A DNA stretch of 64,000 nt from Ignavibacteria bacterium (GCA_016707005.1 JADJIQ010000002.1:248001-312000); one strand, 5' to 3'. Counted from the first letter of the stretch, positions 8,501-16,979 are shown. The notes: a model not told the origin generated them from the sequence alone. Numbers and translations are program-made.

Positions 8501-10207
8501 AGTGGAGAGCTCGAATGGGGACGGAACCGGATCGGCAGCTCGGTGTTGGATGACGATTTTGCTCGCTACGTGATCGGCATTAACTCGTCATCTACTTCGA
8601 GCCACTGGCTCCAAGTTACTCGCGATGAAACTACTTGGCATGAGCCAATTCGATCTGAAAATTTGTTGCGCGCATTGGTCAGTGACTTCTCAGAGGACGA
8701 ACGGCAGGCATGGGAAAATTATCAAGCGGCAGAAATCAAGTTTGCATTCGATCAGCTCTTACAACGTGCATACGGAGGGAGCTTGACGAACACAGACCAT
8801 GAGATCGTTGACGACCTCTCCAAAGAGCAAGAAATCAAAAGTAATCCAGGCGTTGCAGACGAGACGATCCAGAGGACAGAGGCCGTCACTGAGCTAAAGC
8901 GGGCTCTAACTGAGGAGCATACACGACGTATTGAGGAAATCTGGATCTTAGAGGACACCGATCTTGAGGCAGGTCAACGTCCTGGATTCGACCTGAGTCA
9001 GATTCAGAGATACATCCTCAAACGAGTTTTCGACATGGGATGGACGGAGCAGCGATTCGGTCAGTTTGACCGCTACTCTATAGGATACGACGGCCGAGCG
9101 GCATCGAAGGCCGAACGTATCGGCAAGAAGTATCAATGGATCGCTTACCACGAGATCTTGGCTTACATCTCTGATAGATTCCAATACCATGAATTGTATG
9201 TGGAGGACGCGTCCGGTCAGGAGTACATGGGGCCGTGGCAGGGACAACTTCGCGACATCGACCCGTCGCTTACACTAAGATCAACCCCCGGTGGTACGTC
9301 GTGGGACGGTCATGCACCAGCGTGGTGGGATCCAACCCGTTACGATTCGTGGGATGCCGATTGCAGCCCACGTGAATGGTCGTTGAAGAGTGACGACTTA
9401 CCCAATGTCGACGATTTACTTCTGGTCACAAATCCATCAGATGGCTCGCGTTGGCTGAACTGTCAAGGATACTTCAACTGGAAACAGAAAACTCCGTTCG
9501 ACCGTGACTCGATAGATGTTGAACAGCGTGAAATTTGGTACATGTGCTCGGGACACATTATCCGCGCCAGCGACGCTGGGACTTTTTTGAAGTGGGCGAA
9601 GAAGGCGAACTTCTCGGGTCGGTGGTTTCCAGAGGCTCACGAGATTCAAGACTTGTTTCTAGGAGAGTACCCTTGGGCACCCGCCTCTCGCAATATGCAA
9701 ACGCAGGTCTTTGAACATGACGGATGGATTCGACCTAGCCATTCGTGCCCAGTAAGTATCCAGACAACCGCAGTTAAGCTACGATGTGGAGGGAATGACT
9801 TTGACTGCTCGATGGATGCGAGCCTCTCTCTTTCGCTTCCGAGCTTCGATCTCGTGAATGGCCTTGGAGTACGGTGGAGTGGTCACGGTGCGGACTATGT
9901 CGACGCATCCAATCAAGTAGCTGCGTATGATCCGACAGCACACTCTGAAGGTCCCGACGCACTACTTATACGAGAGGACTTGCTGCACGAATATCTTACT
10001 CGCGAGAATTTGACGATGTGCTGGACCGTCATCGGAGAAAAGCGCGTGCTGCCGGCTGGTTTGAGAGCAGGCCTAGTTCACCCTCCGCTACGGTTTAATG
10101 GTGCTTTCGTGCTGGCGAAAGGAAAAGTCGTTGGAAATCTCTTGTCTGTCGTAGATGACCACGAAAACTCGGATGAGGGTGGAAATGACGTAAATGGAGC
10201 ACATTGA
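5561..10207 (+). CDS. Avs-like STAND NTPase with N-terminal Mrr/PD-(D/E)XK-like nuclease
   Basis: A protein of about 1548 residues if it starts at the ATG at 5561 (MNIDLKAIRPYNGG); an upstream start at 5405 adds an unlikely leader. The N-terminus (FEELCSQLA, GTPDAGVECY, WCWQAKYF) fits a restriction-like nuclease fold. A P-loop follows with Walker A GIAGTGKTH (near residue 355) and Walker B LLMIDAINEG (near 428). The long C-terminal half of about 900 residues is helical then mixed and would be the sensor. This architecture matches the AVAST (Avs) antiphage STAND proteins, in which the sensor binds a phage protein and the N-terminal nuclease then acts. It stands alone as the first cargo gene of element A. 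Which Avs type it belongs to cannot be fixed by eye. Confidence 0.75.
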   Translation: MNIDLKAIRPYNGGQEKGFEELCSQLANAESPKGARFIRKGTPDAGVECYAVLEDDSEWCWQAKYFDSLGDSQWTQINKSVNAAIKKHPRMVRYFVCTPLDRPDARVTGQKSAQIKWDEHVKKWTEAAINRGMTVQFVYWGGHELLERLTRPEHVGRVRFWFDVRGLDAAWFNARFDESVLSAGPRYTPEVHVELPIAMEIEAFGRTEQFFERQKAQSRTIREKLRSLLYPEGAADAAIEASVASVSTQVHGVLTSMGAIRVQPTGPLPFKAIAEQIHATEQAAEELLRLLDEREREFDANPEPTDTKTRRSYKSNPFRDRRIRLFHLTSELISTRESLLHADEIAGNTLMLLRGIAGTGKTHLLCDIARQRIEAGRPTILLMGQCFVGSDAPWSQALQQLDLTNLFAEEFVGALEAAAQAAGSRALLMIDAINEGAGRIVWPNHLAAFLAHLERSPWIGVVLAIKTPYEEIIIPADVRARATAITHYGFMDHEYDATKTFFIHYGLELPSTPLLAPEFRNPLFLKTLCLGLNARGESRLPRGFQGITAVFNLYLSSVNDSLALSLDFDKRQPLVRSALEDVAVAIFDSGANWLPLAKAVEIVDKFLPGRDFGRSLYRGLVVEGVIVEDALRHDGLNAEEIVFVGYERFADLLAAKTLLDRHLDHSTPASAFEQGRPLDFVCDEKKYVSPGLLEALCILVPERTGKELITLAPACEARWGLGDAFRQSLVWRDYSAFSDGTDNALNKLWRSEHDLQDTINVLVTIAMLPDHPFNAKFLDKRLRKDTMPDRDAWWSLYLHQAWGTHGTVDRLVDWALSIDPVFEFEDEAIDLCAISLAWMLTTSNRFLRDRATKALVNLLTGRVAAMTRLLERFADVNDPYVADRVYAVAYGVAMRSHDRDAVSALAMCVYNQVFAEGSPPPHILLRDYARGVVERALYLGSELTVDPEWIRPPYKSLWPTIPTEEDIKPFLPDWSKGSHDSGELEWGRNRIGSSVLDDDFARYVIGINSSSTSSHWLQVTRDETTWHEPIRSENLLRALVSDFSEDERQAWENYQAAEIKFAFDQLLQRAYGGSLTNTDHEIVDDLSKEQEIKSNPGVADETIQRTEAVTELKRALTEEHTRRIEEIWILEDTDLEAGQRPGFDLSQIQRYILKRVFDMGWTEQRFGQFDRYSIGYDGRAASKAERIGKKYQWIAYHEILAYISDRFQYHELYVEDASGQEYMGPWQGQLRDIDPSLTLRSTPGGTSWDGHAPAWWDPTRYDSWDADCSPREWSLKSDDLPNVDDLLLVTNPSDGSRWLNCQGYFNWKQKTPFDRDSIDVEQREIWYMCSGHIIRASDAGTFLKWAKKANFSGRWFPEAHEIQDLFLGEYPWAPASRNMQTQVFEHDGWIRPSHSCPVSIQTTAVKLRCGGNDFDCSMDASLSLSLPSFDLVNGLGVRWSGHGADYVDASNQVAAYDPTAHSEGPDALLIREDLLHEYLTRENLTMCWTVIGEKRVLPAGLRAGLVHPPLRFNGAFVLAKGKVVGNLLSVVDDHENSDEGGNDVNGAH

Positions 10208-10343
10208 GATCACCAATTGACAAACTTTGCAAGACATCAGGAGTGGCTACATGAGAGCCGTAGATTGTTTCGTGGATTCTCTCGCATTCGAAGAATTCGA
10301 GGGCTAAACCTGATTAATGTCGGCATCCCATGCATCGATATAG

Positions 10344-10458
10344 GCACTCCAACACCTTGATAACTGTAAAATTGCATTGGGTTTAGCAAGTCAGTATGCC
10401 ATTAGATTCGGTGGTCAGTAAGGTGCGGAATGATGTGGTCAACGTGAGCGGAATCTCC
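10344..10458 (+). repeat. 171-bp repeat family, copy 1 (left part missing)
   Basis: Contains the family's central block (ATTGGGTTTAGCAAGTCAG) and its right end, GGTGGTCA and GTGGTCA each followed by a GCGGAAT motif, ending GGAATCTCC. The left terminus is missing. It lies in the 349-bp gene-free gap between the Avs-like gene and the restriction-modification gene; no other gene is visible in that gap. Confidence 0.8.
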
Positions 10459-10556
10459 AATGCCGACCACAGGGGTGGGCGCGGGCAGTATCTACCGGAA
10501 TGTCCTGAATCAATACACCCAGGGGGGGGGGGGCGACATGCTCCGGAATCTACCGT
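10459..10556 (+). other. IS21-like end remnant with a G12 tract
   Basis: Directly right of repeat copy 1 are further CGACCAC and ACCGGAAT motifs, then twelve consecutive G residues at 10522-10533, then CGACATGCTCCGGAATCTAC. The motifs resemble additional IS21-type terminal repeats. A related G9 tract with a CATGGCGACT block follows repeat copy 2 at 13681. The two G tracts bracket the restriction-modification segment. Confidence 0.45.
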
Positions 10557-12557
10557 TTAAGCTGTAACAATCTTTATCTCCGTTTCTGTCAACTCGTAGA
10601 GTTGATAAACAATTTGATTTATTGTCTCCTCACAATAATCAATCTTGCCTTGCAGCTGCGATACTTGTGTAGCAAGTTTCGCTTTTGATTGCTCTTTGTT
10701 CAAGTTATGAAGTTGGTCAACAAGTTTTGCCAGTTCTGCTTCTTGCTTTCCGATTCGCGGAAATGGGAGTTCGTTTAAGTAAACTGCTTTTACTTGTGGA
10801 ATGACTCTTTGACCTCCCTGAATAATTGTATCGTAGAGAAATTGAAACACTTTTGAATGAAGCACGGCCAACACTGCCTGCTCATTTATTCTTGAGTTAG
10901 TTTTGAAAACATACAAAGCATCGGTAGCATAATATCCTTCGTCATCATAAGCAAGACATAGCTTCTTTGTTGTTGTAAGTCCGATAAATTTTCTGGCAGA
11001 AAATATCTCGGGGTTTCTTGGTCGGTGCAATGCATACCAAGGGTGTTTGCCTTCTGCTACTTCACGACAAGTAATATATTTCCTAAACTCCGAAAGATGA
11101 GCTCTGGCATTTGGGTAATCGTCAATGTTGTCCTTTGATGTGAGGTAAAGAATTAAATCATCTGTTTGAATATTCGTGTAACGGAATATGTGTTTTCCTA
11201 AAACCAACGGCTTTAGAATTTTCTTCTCAATCTTTTTTGCTGCTGCTTCTTTTGAACTTATGACAAATGCTTTTGCATAGTCAGGACTTATTCCTCTTTG
11301 AATTTCTCCTTCAACAATTTCACTGAACGCTGAAAATTTCTTTTTCAATTTATTCAGCAACGCAACATTGGAAGTATTAAAAGTGAAATAAGTTCCTTGT
11401 GCATCTGCCTTTACCAATTCAAGCCACTGTGTTTTATCGCTTACACCTACCTCATTTAGAACATTTCCTTTTTCTTCTGGATTAGTTTCTCTGATGTCTG
11501 CAACTACAATTTCATTGCTCTTGGAAATTGACTTCGTGAAAACAAGAATTGTTGAAGTATTCAATACTTTATGTCCGAAAACCTTTTCGCCAAGATTAAC
11601 TACGATTTGAAGATTCAGTCTTTCCGCAATCATCTTTCGCAACAGTTGCATGTCGCTTTGATTGAGAAATGTGCTTGGTATTATCATTCCAAATGCCCCG
11701 TCCTTTTTCATCAGTTCAATGGAGTGATTGATGAAATACATATAGGAATCAATCATCCTAACAATGATAGAACTGTGTCGTATCCGTAAATAGGAAAGTG
11801 ATTCGTCTGATAGATCTGCTCCCCAAGGTGGATTACCAATTGCAACATCAAAACCTCCTTGTTGAAACACTTCAGGAAAACCCTTCTGCCAATTGAATGG
11901 TTTTATTTTCTTTTCTTCTCCGTAGTCAAGTCGATTTGCGTAAATGTCAGTATCAATTAGACTGTTTCCGTCTTTGATGTTACTATCCAGCGTTGGCAAC
12001 ACTCTTTGGTTGAACAAACGCAGTTGTGATGCAATGCTTGCCTGTGTTTCACCTTCCATACATTTCAATAGCAAACTCAACTTGGTTACTTCAACGGCGT
12101 TTACATCAATGTCAACTCCATAAATATTGTTGAGTAATATTCGTTTCTTCTCCGCTGTTGTCAAGTTGCCTTCGGGAGTAAGCGGATTGCTTTTGCTGCC
12201 TTTAGAGATCTTACCGTTGTCGGTATAGTAGTTTTTGTGCCAATCCAAAAGGAACTGATAGGCACCGATAAGAAAGCTGCCACTGCCGCAGGCAGGGTCA
12301 ACTATTCTTAGCTTGCTTATCTCTTTCGGTGTTTTGTTTTCGGTGAGTTTGCCGACTGTATTCTTTACAATGTACTCAACTACATATTGCGGTGTGTAAT
12401 ACACTCCGCCTGCTTTTCTTACTTCGGGTTTTTCTTCAATGTGGGCACGGTGTGCTTTGTCTATTCGAATCACTTTTCCTAAAAACTGTTCGTATGCACT
12501 ACCTAATATCTCTACTGACAAAACCGAAAACTCGTAAGGGCTTTCGGGATAATACAA
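10557..12557 (-). CDS. Type IIG (Eco57I-like) R-M protein, methyltransferase and specificity part
   Basis: A 666-residue frame. It holds an adenine methyltransferase with motif I VDPACGSGSFL (about residue 110) and motif IV GNPPWG (about 240). A C-terminal target-recognition region follows. The frame opens with TTG directly after an in-frame TAA and begins YYPESPYEF, a sequence that is internal in intact type IIG proteins. The adjoining upstream gene supplies the missing N-terminal nuclease. Base composition is visibly more A/T-rich than in neighbouring genes, suggesting recent transfer. As it stands this is probably the 3' part of a broken gene, though a methyltransferase made from the TTG cannot be excluded. 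Confidence 0.75.
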   Translation of the reverse strand: MYYPESPYEFSVLSVEILGSAYEQFLGKVIRIDKAHRAHIEEKPEVRKAGGVYYTPQYVVEYIVKNTVGKLTENKTPKEISKLRIVDPACGSGSFLIGAYQFLLDWHKNYYTDNGKISKGSKSNPLTPEGNLTTAEKKRILLNNIYGVDIDVNAVEVTKLSLLLKCMEGETQASIASQLRLFNQRVLPTLDSNIKDGNSLIDTDIYANRLDYGEEKKIKPFNWQKGFPEVFQQGGFDVAIGNPPWGADLSDESLSYLRIRHSSIIVRMIDSYMYFINHSIELMKKDGAFGMIIPSTFLNQSDMQLLRKMIAERLNLQIVVNLGEKVFGHKVLNTSTILVFTKSISKSNEIVVADIRETNPEEKGNVLNEVGVSDKTQWLELVKADAQGTYFTFNTSNVALLNKLKKKFSAFSEIVEGEIQRGISPDYAKAFVISSKEAAAKKIEKKILKPLVLGKHIFRYTNIQTDDLILYLTSKDNIDDYPNARAHLSEFRKYITCREVAEGKHPWYALHRPRNPEIFSARKFIGLTTTKKLCLAYDDEGYYATDALYVFKTNSRINEQAVLAVLHSKVFQFLYDTIIQGGQRVIPQVKAVYLNELPFPRIGKQEAELAKLVDQLHNLNKEQSKAKLATQVSQLQGKIDYCEETINQIVYQLYELTETEIKIVTA

Positions 12558-12565
12558 TTAGTTGA

Positions 12566-13507
12566 TTATAGATTTAACAACCTTGTTGTCAATAGAAACG
12601 GATTTGCTGATTTTGTCTTTTTGAAATCAAATAAACCCGAATTGTATTTTTCATCGGCTTGTTGAAATTGTCTGTAGAGGTTTTTGTAGAACTCTCCGTT
12701 CTTGATTGTTTCTTTAAGTGTTCCGTAAGGTTCAACACTTCTGTCCTCTGCAATTCGCAGGAAAATGATTCTGTCAATAGTTTGTTGAACAACAAAATTT
12801 ATCTCGTCTTCGTCAAGTTGTTTGTTATTCCAACTGATGCTTGTTGCAAGATACGTCCGCCAACTGTCAAGCGATCGCAAGAATTCTTTGTCAACTGTTG
12901 CCGTTCCTTTTTTGGTCAAGTTGCCTTGAACAAATTTGTCAAGACTGCCTTTAAGAACGCATTCTTTGCTAAATGTTTCCCATAAAAAGTCAAACTGGTT
13001 GATGTAATCATTGTAACCAAGATACTTTATCCGGGCAACTGAAGCCTTATCCGTTGCAATCGGCTTCTTCGTACAGTCATAGATGGCAAATTCCTCGAAA
13101 TCGGTTACGATGCTGATCGGAAGGTTTGCACTCCATCCATATCGACGCACTTGATAGGCAGGCGCTGCGCCTTCCTTAATCGATACTCCAGGTTTTTTCG
13201 CTTCGACAAAGAATAGCCGTTTGCCACCTACCAAACGAAACGCATAATCGGGCGCCTTAGTGAGACCATCTACTTTCACTCTGTCCTCGTGAATCACTTC
13301 CCGATAGCTCTCCGCATACCCATACTCGTTGTCGATATCCCAGCCCAGCGCCTTAAAGAAGGGGTCGATGAAGTCTCTACGCGTAAGAGTCTCATTGTAA
13401 CTCGTTTTCTTGTAGCTCTCTTTATGTTCTTCGAACCGGGCAACAAGCAACTCAATCTTCTTTAGCGCTTCGGTTCTTTCGTGTGACATCGGTGTAATAT
13501 CTCTCAT
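12566..13507 (-). CDS. Type IIG R-M protein, N-terminal nuclease part (split gene)
   Basis: A 313-residue frame with an HsdR-N-like nuclease domain: APDYAF at about residue 85 and FFVEAKKPG at about 100 give the acidic and EAK catalytic positions. The last residues after GLFDFKK do not fit the family. Reading on in the next frame gives KDKISKSVSIDNKVVKSIIN, then a TAA, then the LYYPESPY that opens the downstream frame. So a one-base shift in the A-run near 12620 and a nonsense codon separate the two halves of what was one gene of about 980 codons. Confidence 0.7.
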   Translation of the reverse strand: MRDITPMSHERTEALKKIELLVARFEEHKESYKKTSYNETLTRRDFIDPFFKALGWDIDNEYGYAESYREVIHEDRVKVDGLTKAPDYAFRLVGGKRLFFVEAKKPGVSIKEGAAPAYQVRRYGWSANLPISIVTDFEEFAIYDCTKKPIATDKASVARIKYLGYNDYINQFDFLWETFSKECVLKGSLDKFVQGNLTKKGTATVDKEFLRSLDSWRTYLATSISWNNKQLDEDEINFVVQQTIDRIIFLRIAEDRSVEPYGTLKETIKNGEFYKNLYRQFQQADEKYNSGLFDFKKTKSANPFLLTTRLLNL

Positions 13508-13592
13508 GGAGGTTTTGGATTGTACGGCGGCAATTTAGCATGGTCACATCTTATCGTGCTAATAGCCCTGCCCATCAGTGGACATTCCGTCC

Positions 13593-14138
13593 TCATTGAC
13601 GGCTGGAGATTCCGCCTGTCGTAACCATCGCAATCCGCGTTGCCGTAGCCCCTTGCGGTCGTACCAACTGACAACTAAACGGGGGGGGGCATGGCGACTT
13701 CTCCGCATTTGGGAAGATCGATTCGACAGATGATGGTTCCGCAAACGCAAACCTTTCGGGGATGATGTTTATCCAGTGTTCTGCATCTTTCCGAGGTCCG
13801 ATCACGTAAATCAACTCAGCACCATTCTGATCTTGCTCGAGATAGACAGCATACCAGTCTTTGTTTATTGCTACGCCATCACTTTCCTCGGCGACACGGT
13901 AAACGTCTATTCCACCAATGGACCCATGATGCGCATTTCCGTCAGCATCCGGGTTTCGCGTTTCGAGAGATGCACTTCCGAATACTGCGATTATCTTGCC
14001 ATCAGGAACAGAATTGAGGAACTTGGGCCACAATTCCTTGCCTAATTCAACTGGGTCCCAATTACTACGTGTTAGCCTCGCAAACTCGTCGCTATTGAGC
14101 TGCTTTGCCTTGGACTTGGTTCTCGCATCGAGTTTCAC
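13593..14138 (-). CDS. Hypothetical protein, 3' end replaced by repeat sequence
   Basis: A 181-residue frame with a GTG start at 14138. Residues 1-150 look like a genuine small globular protein (motifs GKIIAVFGSAS, WYAVYLEQDQ, AEHWINIIPERF); I do not recognise the family. From about 13680 downward the frame runs through the G9 tract and repeat copy 2. The last 30 or so residues, ending TTGGISSRQ, are therefore encoded by the repeat, not by the original gene. The gene is probably a C-terminally truncated remnant. Confidence 0.55.
   Translation of the reverse strand: MKLDARTKSKAKQLNSDEFARLTRSNWDPVELGKELWPKFLNSVPDGKIIAVFGSASLETRNPDADGNAHHGSIGGIDVYRVAEESDGVAINKDWYAVYLEQDQNGAELIYVIGPRKDAEHWINIIPERFAFAEPSSVESIFPNAEKSPCPPPFSCQLVRPQGATATRIAMVTTGGISSRQ
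13605..13680 (+). repeat. 171-bp repeat family, copy 2 (left end only)
   Basis: Starts with the left terminus GGAGATTCCGC, then TAACCATC and ATCCGCGTTGCCGT, and fades after about 75 bp into a G9 tract. A second, weaker left-end core (GGACATTCCGT then TTGAC) lies 20 bp upstream. With copy 1 it brackets the A/T-rich restriction-modification segment. Confidence 0.7.
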
Positions 14139-14228
14139 GGGCTCTCCATAACTAATTAGATGATCATTTTCCCATCACACCCTCTCAATTGCCTAACACC
14201 TCGAATGCTACGTGAGTGCATTTTTACT

Positions 14229-14400
14229 GGAGAATTCGCGCTCGTTGACTATCAGATTACTAACGGCTTTGAGCACCTGAGAACGAGTTTCCATGCAGCT
14301 GCAACTGCAATCTAACAATCGGCTTACCGGATCAACGTACGACGATTATAAGAAGGTCAATTGCGTGCGGAACGTGGTGGTCACGGTACGCGAAATCTCT
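14229..14400 (+). repeat. 171-bp repeat family, copy 3 (full length, diverged)
   Basis: Left end GGAGAATTCGCG with TTGACTATCA, the CTGCAATCTA block in the middle, and a right end with AAGGTCA, GTGCGGAA, GTGGTCA and GAAATCTCT. It is 172 bp long. It fills the middle of the 332-bp gap between two minus-strand hypothetical genes; no gene is visible in the gap. Confidence 0.75.
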
Positions 14401-14470
14401 ACTAAGTCGTTACGTTTTTGCGGAATTCGACTGCCAGCTGTGCGGAATGTCCAACCTCGGCCCAAACAGT

Positions 14471-15481
14471 TCACTCTACTACATACTTGTGAATAGCGAA
14501 CCTGTCCTCGGTCGCGAGTTGCTCTCTGTAGTATAACGCTAAGGTTTTGTACCAATCCACGCCAATCGATCCCAGTTCCAATGCAGTTAGCTCTCCATTT
14601 AGAGCAGATTCAATCGATGCCGCATCAATACAGTTTTGTGGCGACGCCATCGAGTACTCTACCGGCCAATCAGAGAGTGCCGAACTGTCACGATGGCGAA
14701 GTTTGAACAAAGTCCGAAAATACAAGTGAAGCAGTGACGGTCGGCCAAGGATTCTCTTTGCCTTTTGCCCCAATTCATCCAACTCTTGCGCGTCTCCATC
14801 TTCATTACTGATCAATGCATAGTGGCTCATCAAAGCAAGAATCGGCCGCATACTGTTAGGAGCTTCTGCATGTGCCTTTGCATATAGACGATGCGACTCC
14901 TTCGCTATTACTTCAACGTCCTTCGGAGACAGAGTCAACACTCCAGCCTTTTGATATTGTTTGGCTTCATCATTTACAGCTTCACTTATCTCGCTTGCAA
15001 TGATGCAGCAAGCAATCGAGCGGTCTTCTGGCATCACAGAATGCCTATACCAATGCCGAGCGCTATTAATAACCGCCTGACTTGGGATCACATTCGAACG
15101 AGAACTATCTGCTAAGAGGATCAGGTGCACAGACATGTACATGGAATCACTCTCATCGAATTCACCTACCCTTACATCGAAACGGCCATCATTCGAATTC
15201 AGCTGGCTAAACAGCTTGATCCACCGCATTTGTTGATCATCCATTTCCTCTTCGAGAGCCCTATTCGCAAAGGACACAGCACTCGGATAGTCTGATTTAG
15301 TATAGGCTACAATTGCCTCTTTGCGGAAGGAGTTATCATCCTTCAGTAGGGCATAAATGAAGAAAATGTCGAATGCACTGCTACCGAACATTACAAAAGC
15401 CCACAACAAGACTACACCTATGAACATAGAGCCAATGACGATGCCCCCCCATAGCCGGCTCAGCAAAGACTGCGACGCCAT
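14471..15481 (-). CDS. Hypothetical membrane-anchored protein with TPR-like helices
   Basis: A 336-residue protein. Residues about 10-45 form one or two hydrophobic segments (WGGIVIGSMFIGVVLLWAF). The remainder is helical and soluble, with Ala/Tyr-rich helices such as AIVAYTKSDYPSAVSFANRA that resemble tetratricopeptide repeats. I do not recognise the family. It lies alone between repeat copy 3 and the integrase fragment ahead of copy 4, on the minus strand like its neighbours. No operon partner is visible. Confidence 0.6.
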   Translation of the reverse strand: MASQSLLSRLWGGIVIGSMFIGVVLLWAFVMFGSSAFDIFFIYALLKDDNSFRKEAIVAYTKSDYPSAVSFANRALEEEMDDQQMRWIKLFSQLNSNDGRFDVRVGEFDESDSMYMSVHLILLADSSRSNVIPSQAVINSARHWYRHSVMPEDRSIACCIIASEISEAVNDEAKQYQKAGVLTLSPKDVEVIAKESHRLYAKAHAEAPNSMRPILALMSHYALISNEDGDAQELDELGQKAKRILGRPSLLHLYFRTLFKLRHRDSSALSDWPVEYSMASPQNCIDAASIESALNGELTALELGSIGVDWYKTLALYYREQLATEDRFAIHKYVVE

Positions 15482-15608
15482 AACCTTGATCCCTTAAAGT
15501 GTTTCAATAAACAGAACAGAACATCTGGATGTTCCCCGAGATTTGAGGATTTGAGCATCACAACTAACCGTGACTGCAGGAAGCCTAACTCCTAACTCAG
15601 ACAAGCCC

Positions 15609-16084
15609 TCACCCCCACAGCCTCTCAACATCCTCTTTCCGCCCCTTCTCGTTCAGCGCAATATACTTCTTCATCGTTTTGAAGCTTCTGTGATCTGTGA
15701 AGCTCATGACGACCTCGTGACGCATGCCCCTTTCAAGAGAGATGGACACAAACGTTCTTCTCGCTACGTGACTTGACAAGAACTCCCACTTGGGACCGCG
15801 TTTCTCGGTTGCGGTCTTACCACTTCGTCGTACTTGTCGGAAGGGACTATCTAACTTGGCGACCTTACCGAGTTCTTTAATGTAACCGTTGAATTTCTGG
15901 GAACTTATGGACGGAAGTAGACTGCCAATGCTTCGGTACTTCGAAATGATGGCATCGGCACGCTTGGAAATGTGGATGTGGACCTCGGTCTTTGTTTTTC
16001 TGCTGGCGTAGACACCATACGCCATCGCGAATGTCATCGTAGTGCATGGTTTGGATGTCACCGAAACGTGCTCCGGTGTAACAT
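15609..16084 (-). pseudogene. Tyrosine integrase fragment, C-terminal half
   Basis: Encodes the catalytic part of the same integrase family as 49242-50471, from the CYTGARFGD arginine box to the SSHVAR box, the Tyr box (MKKYIAL) and the C-terminus. A one-base insertion near 15998 shifts the frame after VWCLRQQK. The conserved TGH box reads TDH. The 5' end stops exactly at the left end of repeat copy 4 (16085), so the N-terminal two thirds are missing. Confidence 0.85.
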
Positions 16085-16255
16085 GGAGATTCCGTGTTAT
16101 GTGACCACCCAGGTCCGCAAGAAAGCGAATACTTGATATTGCACTCCAACGCTGGGGCAAATACAATCAAGCATTGGGTTTAGAAGGATCGCATACCGCT
16201 ATAGCTGGTGGTCAGTTGCCTCCGGAATGAGGTGGTCAACGTGAGTGGAATCTCC
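16085..16255 (+). repeat. 171-bp repeat family, copy 4
   Basis: GGAGATTCCG at the left and GGAATCTCC at the right, exactly 171 bp apart. Integrase sequence abuts it on both sides, but the two flanking integrase fragments overlap in gene content. The copy therefore marks a recombination junction, not a simple insertion into one gene. Confidence 0.85.
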
Positions 16256-16808
16256 ACGGGCTACATGGCTGGACAGAAACTGCCACTTGGGACCGCGTTT
16301 CTCGGTTGACGTCTTACCACTCCTGCGTACCTGACGGAATGGGCTGTCGAGACCTGCTGTCTTGCCGAGTTCCTTGACGTACTTGTTGAGGTTCTGCGAA
16401 CTTATCGATGGGAGCGGACTGCCGACGCTGCGGTACTTGTTGATGATGGCTTCTGCTCTGGTGGAGATGTGAATACGGACTTCGGTCTTGGTTTTCTGCT
16501 GACGTAGACACCACACGCCATCGCGAATGTCATCGTAATGCATGGCTTGGATGTCACCGAAACGTGCTCCGGTGTAACACTCAAGAAGGAAGAGATCGCG
16601 GACACGGTCCAAACGTGGGTTTGCAGTGAGATCGACGCTTTCAAGCAGCATAAGCTCGTCCCACTCAAGCGCTAAGACCTCGACATCCTCTTCATCGACC
16701 TTGAATTTTCGGTAGGCGGGGTGAACGGGTGCTCCCCTGTCCACTGCCCACGACAGAAAGGTTTTGAAGGTGCGAACGTATTTGCCTATGGTGTCGTTGG
16801 TGAGCTTT
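16256..16808 (-). pseudogene. Tyrosine integrase fragment, middle part, between two repeat copies
   Basis: Covers the integrase from the end of its core-binding domain (VDRGAPVHPAYRKFK) through the arginine box to the FLSSHVAR box. It lacks the N-terminal arm-binding domain and the catalytic Tyr. It ends at repeat copy 4 on one side and at copy 5 on the other, so it forms a 553-bp unit bounded by two co-oriented repeats. It cannot encode an active recombinase. Confidence 0.85.
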
Positions 16809-16979
16809 GGAGATTCCGCCTGTCTTGACCATCACAATCCATGTTGCCGTGGCCACTTGAGATCGTACTCCAAGGCCTTCGTAACTGCAATCTAGAATTG
16901 GGTTTCGCAAGTCAGCACACCATTAGATGCGGTGGTCAGCTACGTGCGGAATGATGCGGTCAAAACGAGCGGAATCTTT
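16809..16979 (+). repeat. 171-bp repeat family, copy 5
   Basis: GGAGATTCCGCCTGTCTTGA at the left, TTGAGATCGTACTCC next, the central CTAGAATTGGG block, and a right end with two GGTCA and two GCGGAAT motifs ending GGAATCTTT. Exactly 171 bp. It is the left neighbour of the metal efflux cluster. Confidence 0.9.

Noticed and set aside
10557..13507. PglX-type methylase of a BREX system
   Set aside because: No other BREX gene (pglZ, brxC, brxL) is nearby, and the N-terminal EAK nuclease domain fits a type IIG enzyme.
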